Assembly (NCBI GenBank): GCA_054601695.1 | Contig: BAAHQB010000003.1 | Location: 310,001 to 374,000 of the forward strand | Source: Amorphochlora amoebiformis | Lineage: Eukaryota; Cercozoa; Chlorarachniophyceae | Reading direction: 5' to 3' | Length of the DNA: 64,000 nt | Shown here: positions 1-64,000 of the stretch, piece by piece | How positions within the stretch are numbered: the stretch's first letter is position 1 | Layout: each line of letters starts with the position of its first letter | Position numbers and translations under genes: made by a program | The notes under the pieces: generated by a model | What the model saw: only the letters and a program-made list of their open reading frames with translations | What the model was told of the DNA's origin: nothing | Databases searched by the model: none

Positions 1-193
1 TTTCAATCTGACACACAAGTACACGACCAGGATTAGGGTTTTCGTCAGGGTCATAGTTAGATTCAAAGGTTAGGACTAAGGATAGTACTATTTTTCGGGT
101 TTGGGTTAGGAGAATTCTTTTGGTTGACGTTCGGGTTATATATTAGGTGTATAACTACGTAAATATGCATGTATTTATAAGTATATATATATA

Positions 194-240
<47 letters not shown>

Positions 241-333
241 TATATGTGAACACACGTATTCTCTATTTATATAGTTATATACACATATGAGTTTATATAT
301 CTATGTATATATATCTATATATATATATATATA

Positions 334-401
<68 letters not shown>

Positions 402-498
402 TTATATATATATAGTCTATATATATATATATATATATTGTATATGTATATATATAGTTACATATATGTGGAAGTATCTTATATTACATCTTCTCCAG
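1..498. other. Upstream flank: TA repeat and unique sequence
   Basis: Bases 1-180 are mostly non-repetitive with TTAGGG-like words; the rest is (TA)n. No start codon, promoter or exon with matching phase is recognised, so this is probably intron of the same gene. Confidence 0.5.
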
Positions 499-63820
<63,322 letters not shown>

Positions 63821-63871
63821 GTGAGCGCATCTATGATACGTATGATACGTATGTTACGTGTGTGTATTAGT

Positions 63872-63941
<70 letters not shown>

Positions 63942-64000
63942 CATATATATTTATATATATATATATATTGATATACACATATATTTATATTCACATACAT

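Overview
This window is eukaryotic nuclear DNA, and nearly all of it belongs to one plus-strand gene. Reading motif, splice site and reading frame together, I find 110 short exons between 499 and 63820. They join into one uninterrupted frame of 6,561 bases (2,187 codons). No start codon, stop codon, promoter or polyadenylation site can be assigned, so the gene runs past both ends of the window. Mean exon length is about 60 bases and mean intron length about 520. All introns read as GT-AG except three with GC donors. Nothing bacterial, organellar, viral, tRNA or rRNA is visible. The organism is probably a microbial eukaryote or alga with TTAGGG-type telomeres, judged from CCCTAA/TTAGGG arrays inside introns. 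I cannot name the species.

The protein is a giant modular repeat protein that I do not recognise as a named family. Exons 1-17 (499-15490) encode a short repeat of two helical motifs. Motif A has an AALxAKL core; motif B is KKSxSLLDxLL. Exons 18-77 (15779-48935) encode about 14 copies of a longer repeat of roughly 95-105 residues, made of motifs A, B, C and D. B extends into NPxFRGQ, C is DFLxKLKxGKKPT, and D is VExLLETKEGxNILDxLLG. Exons 78-110 (49197-63820) switch to three calmodulin-like modules, each a pair of EF-hands ending in ELVxWFxxR, separated by diverged A/B helices and followed by a helical, charged tail. A large scaffold or filament whose far end senses calcium is an inference; no catalytic domain is visible.

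The introns are dominated by (TA)n and related TATG/TACA microsatellites, which also produce the meaningless YIYIYI open frames on both strands. Set into them are a family of roughly 310-420 bp terminal-inverted-repeat elements (seven to eight clear copies plus remnants), interstitial telomere-type arrays, a pyrimidine minisatellite, hairpins, local duplications, and two duplicated or decayed exon copies. A separate class of short introns lacks TA repeats and carries CCTAA-rich sequence near the donor.
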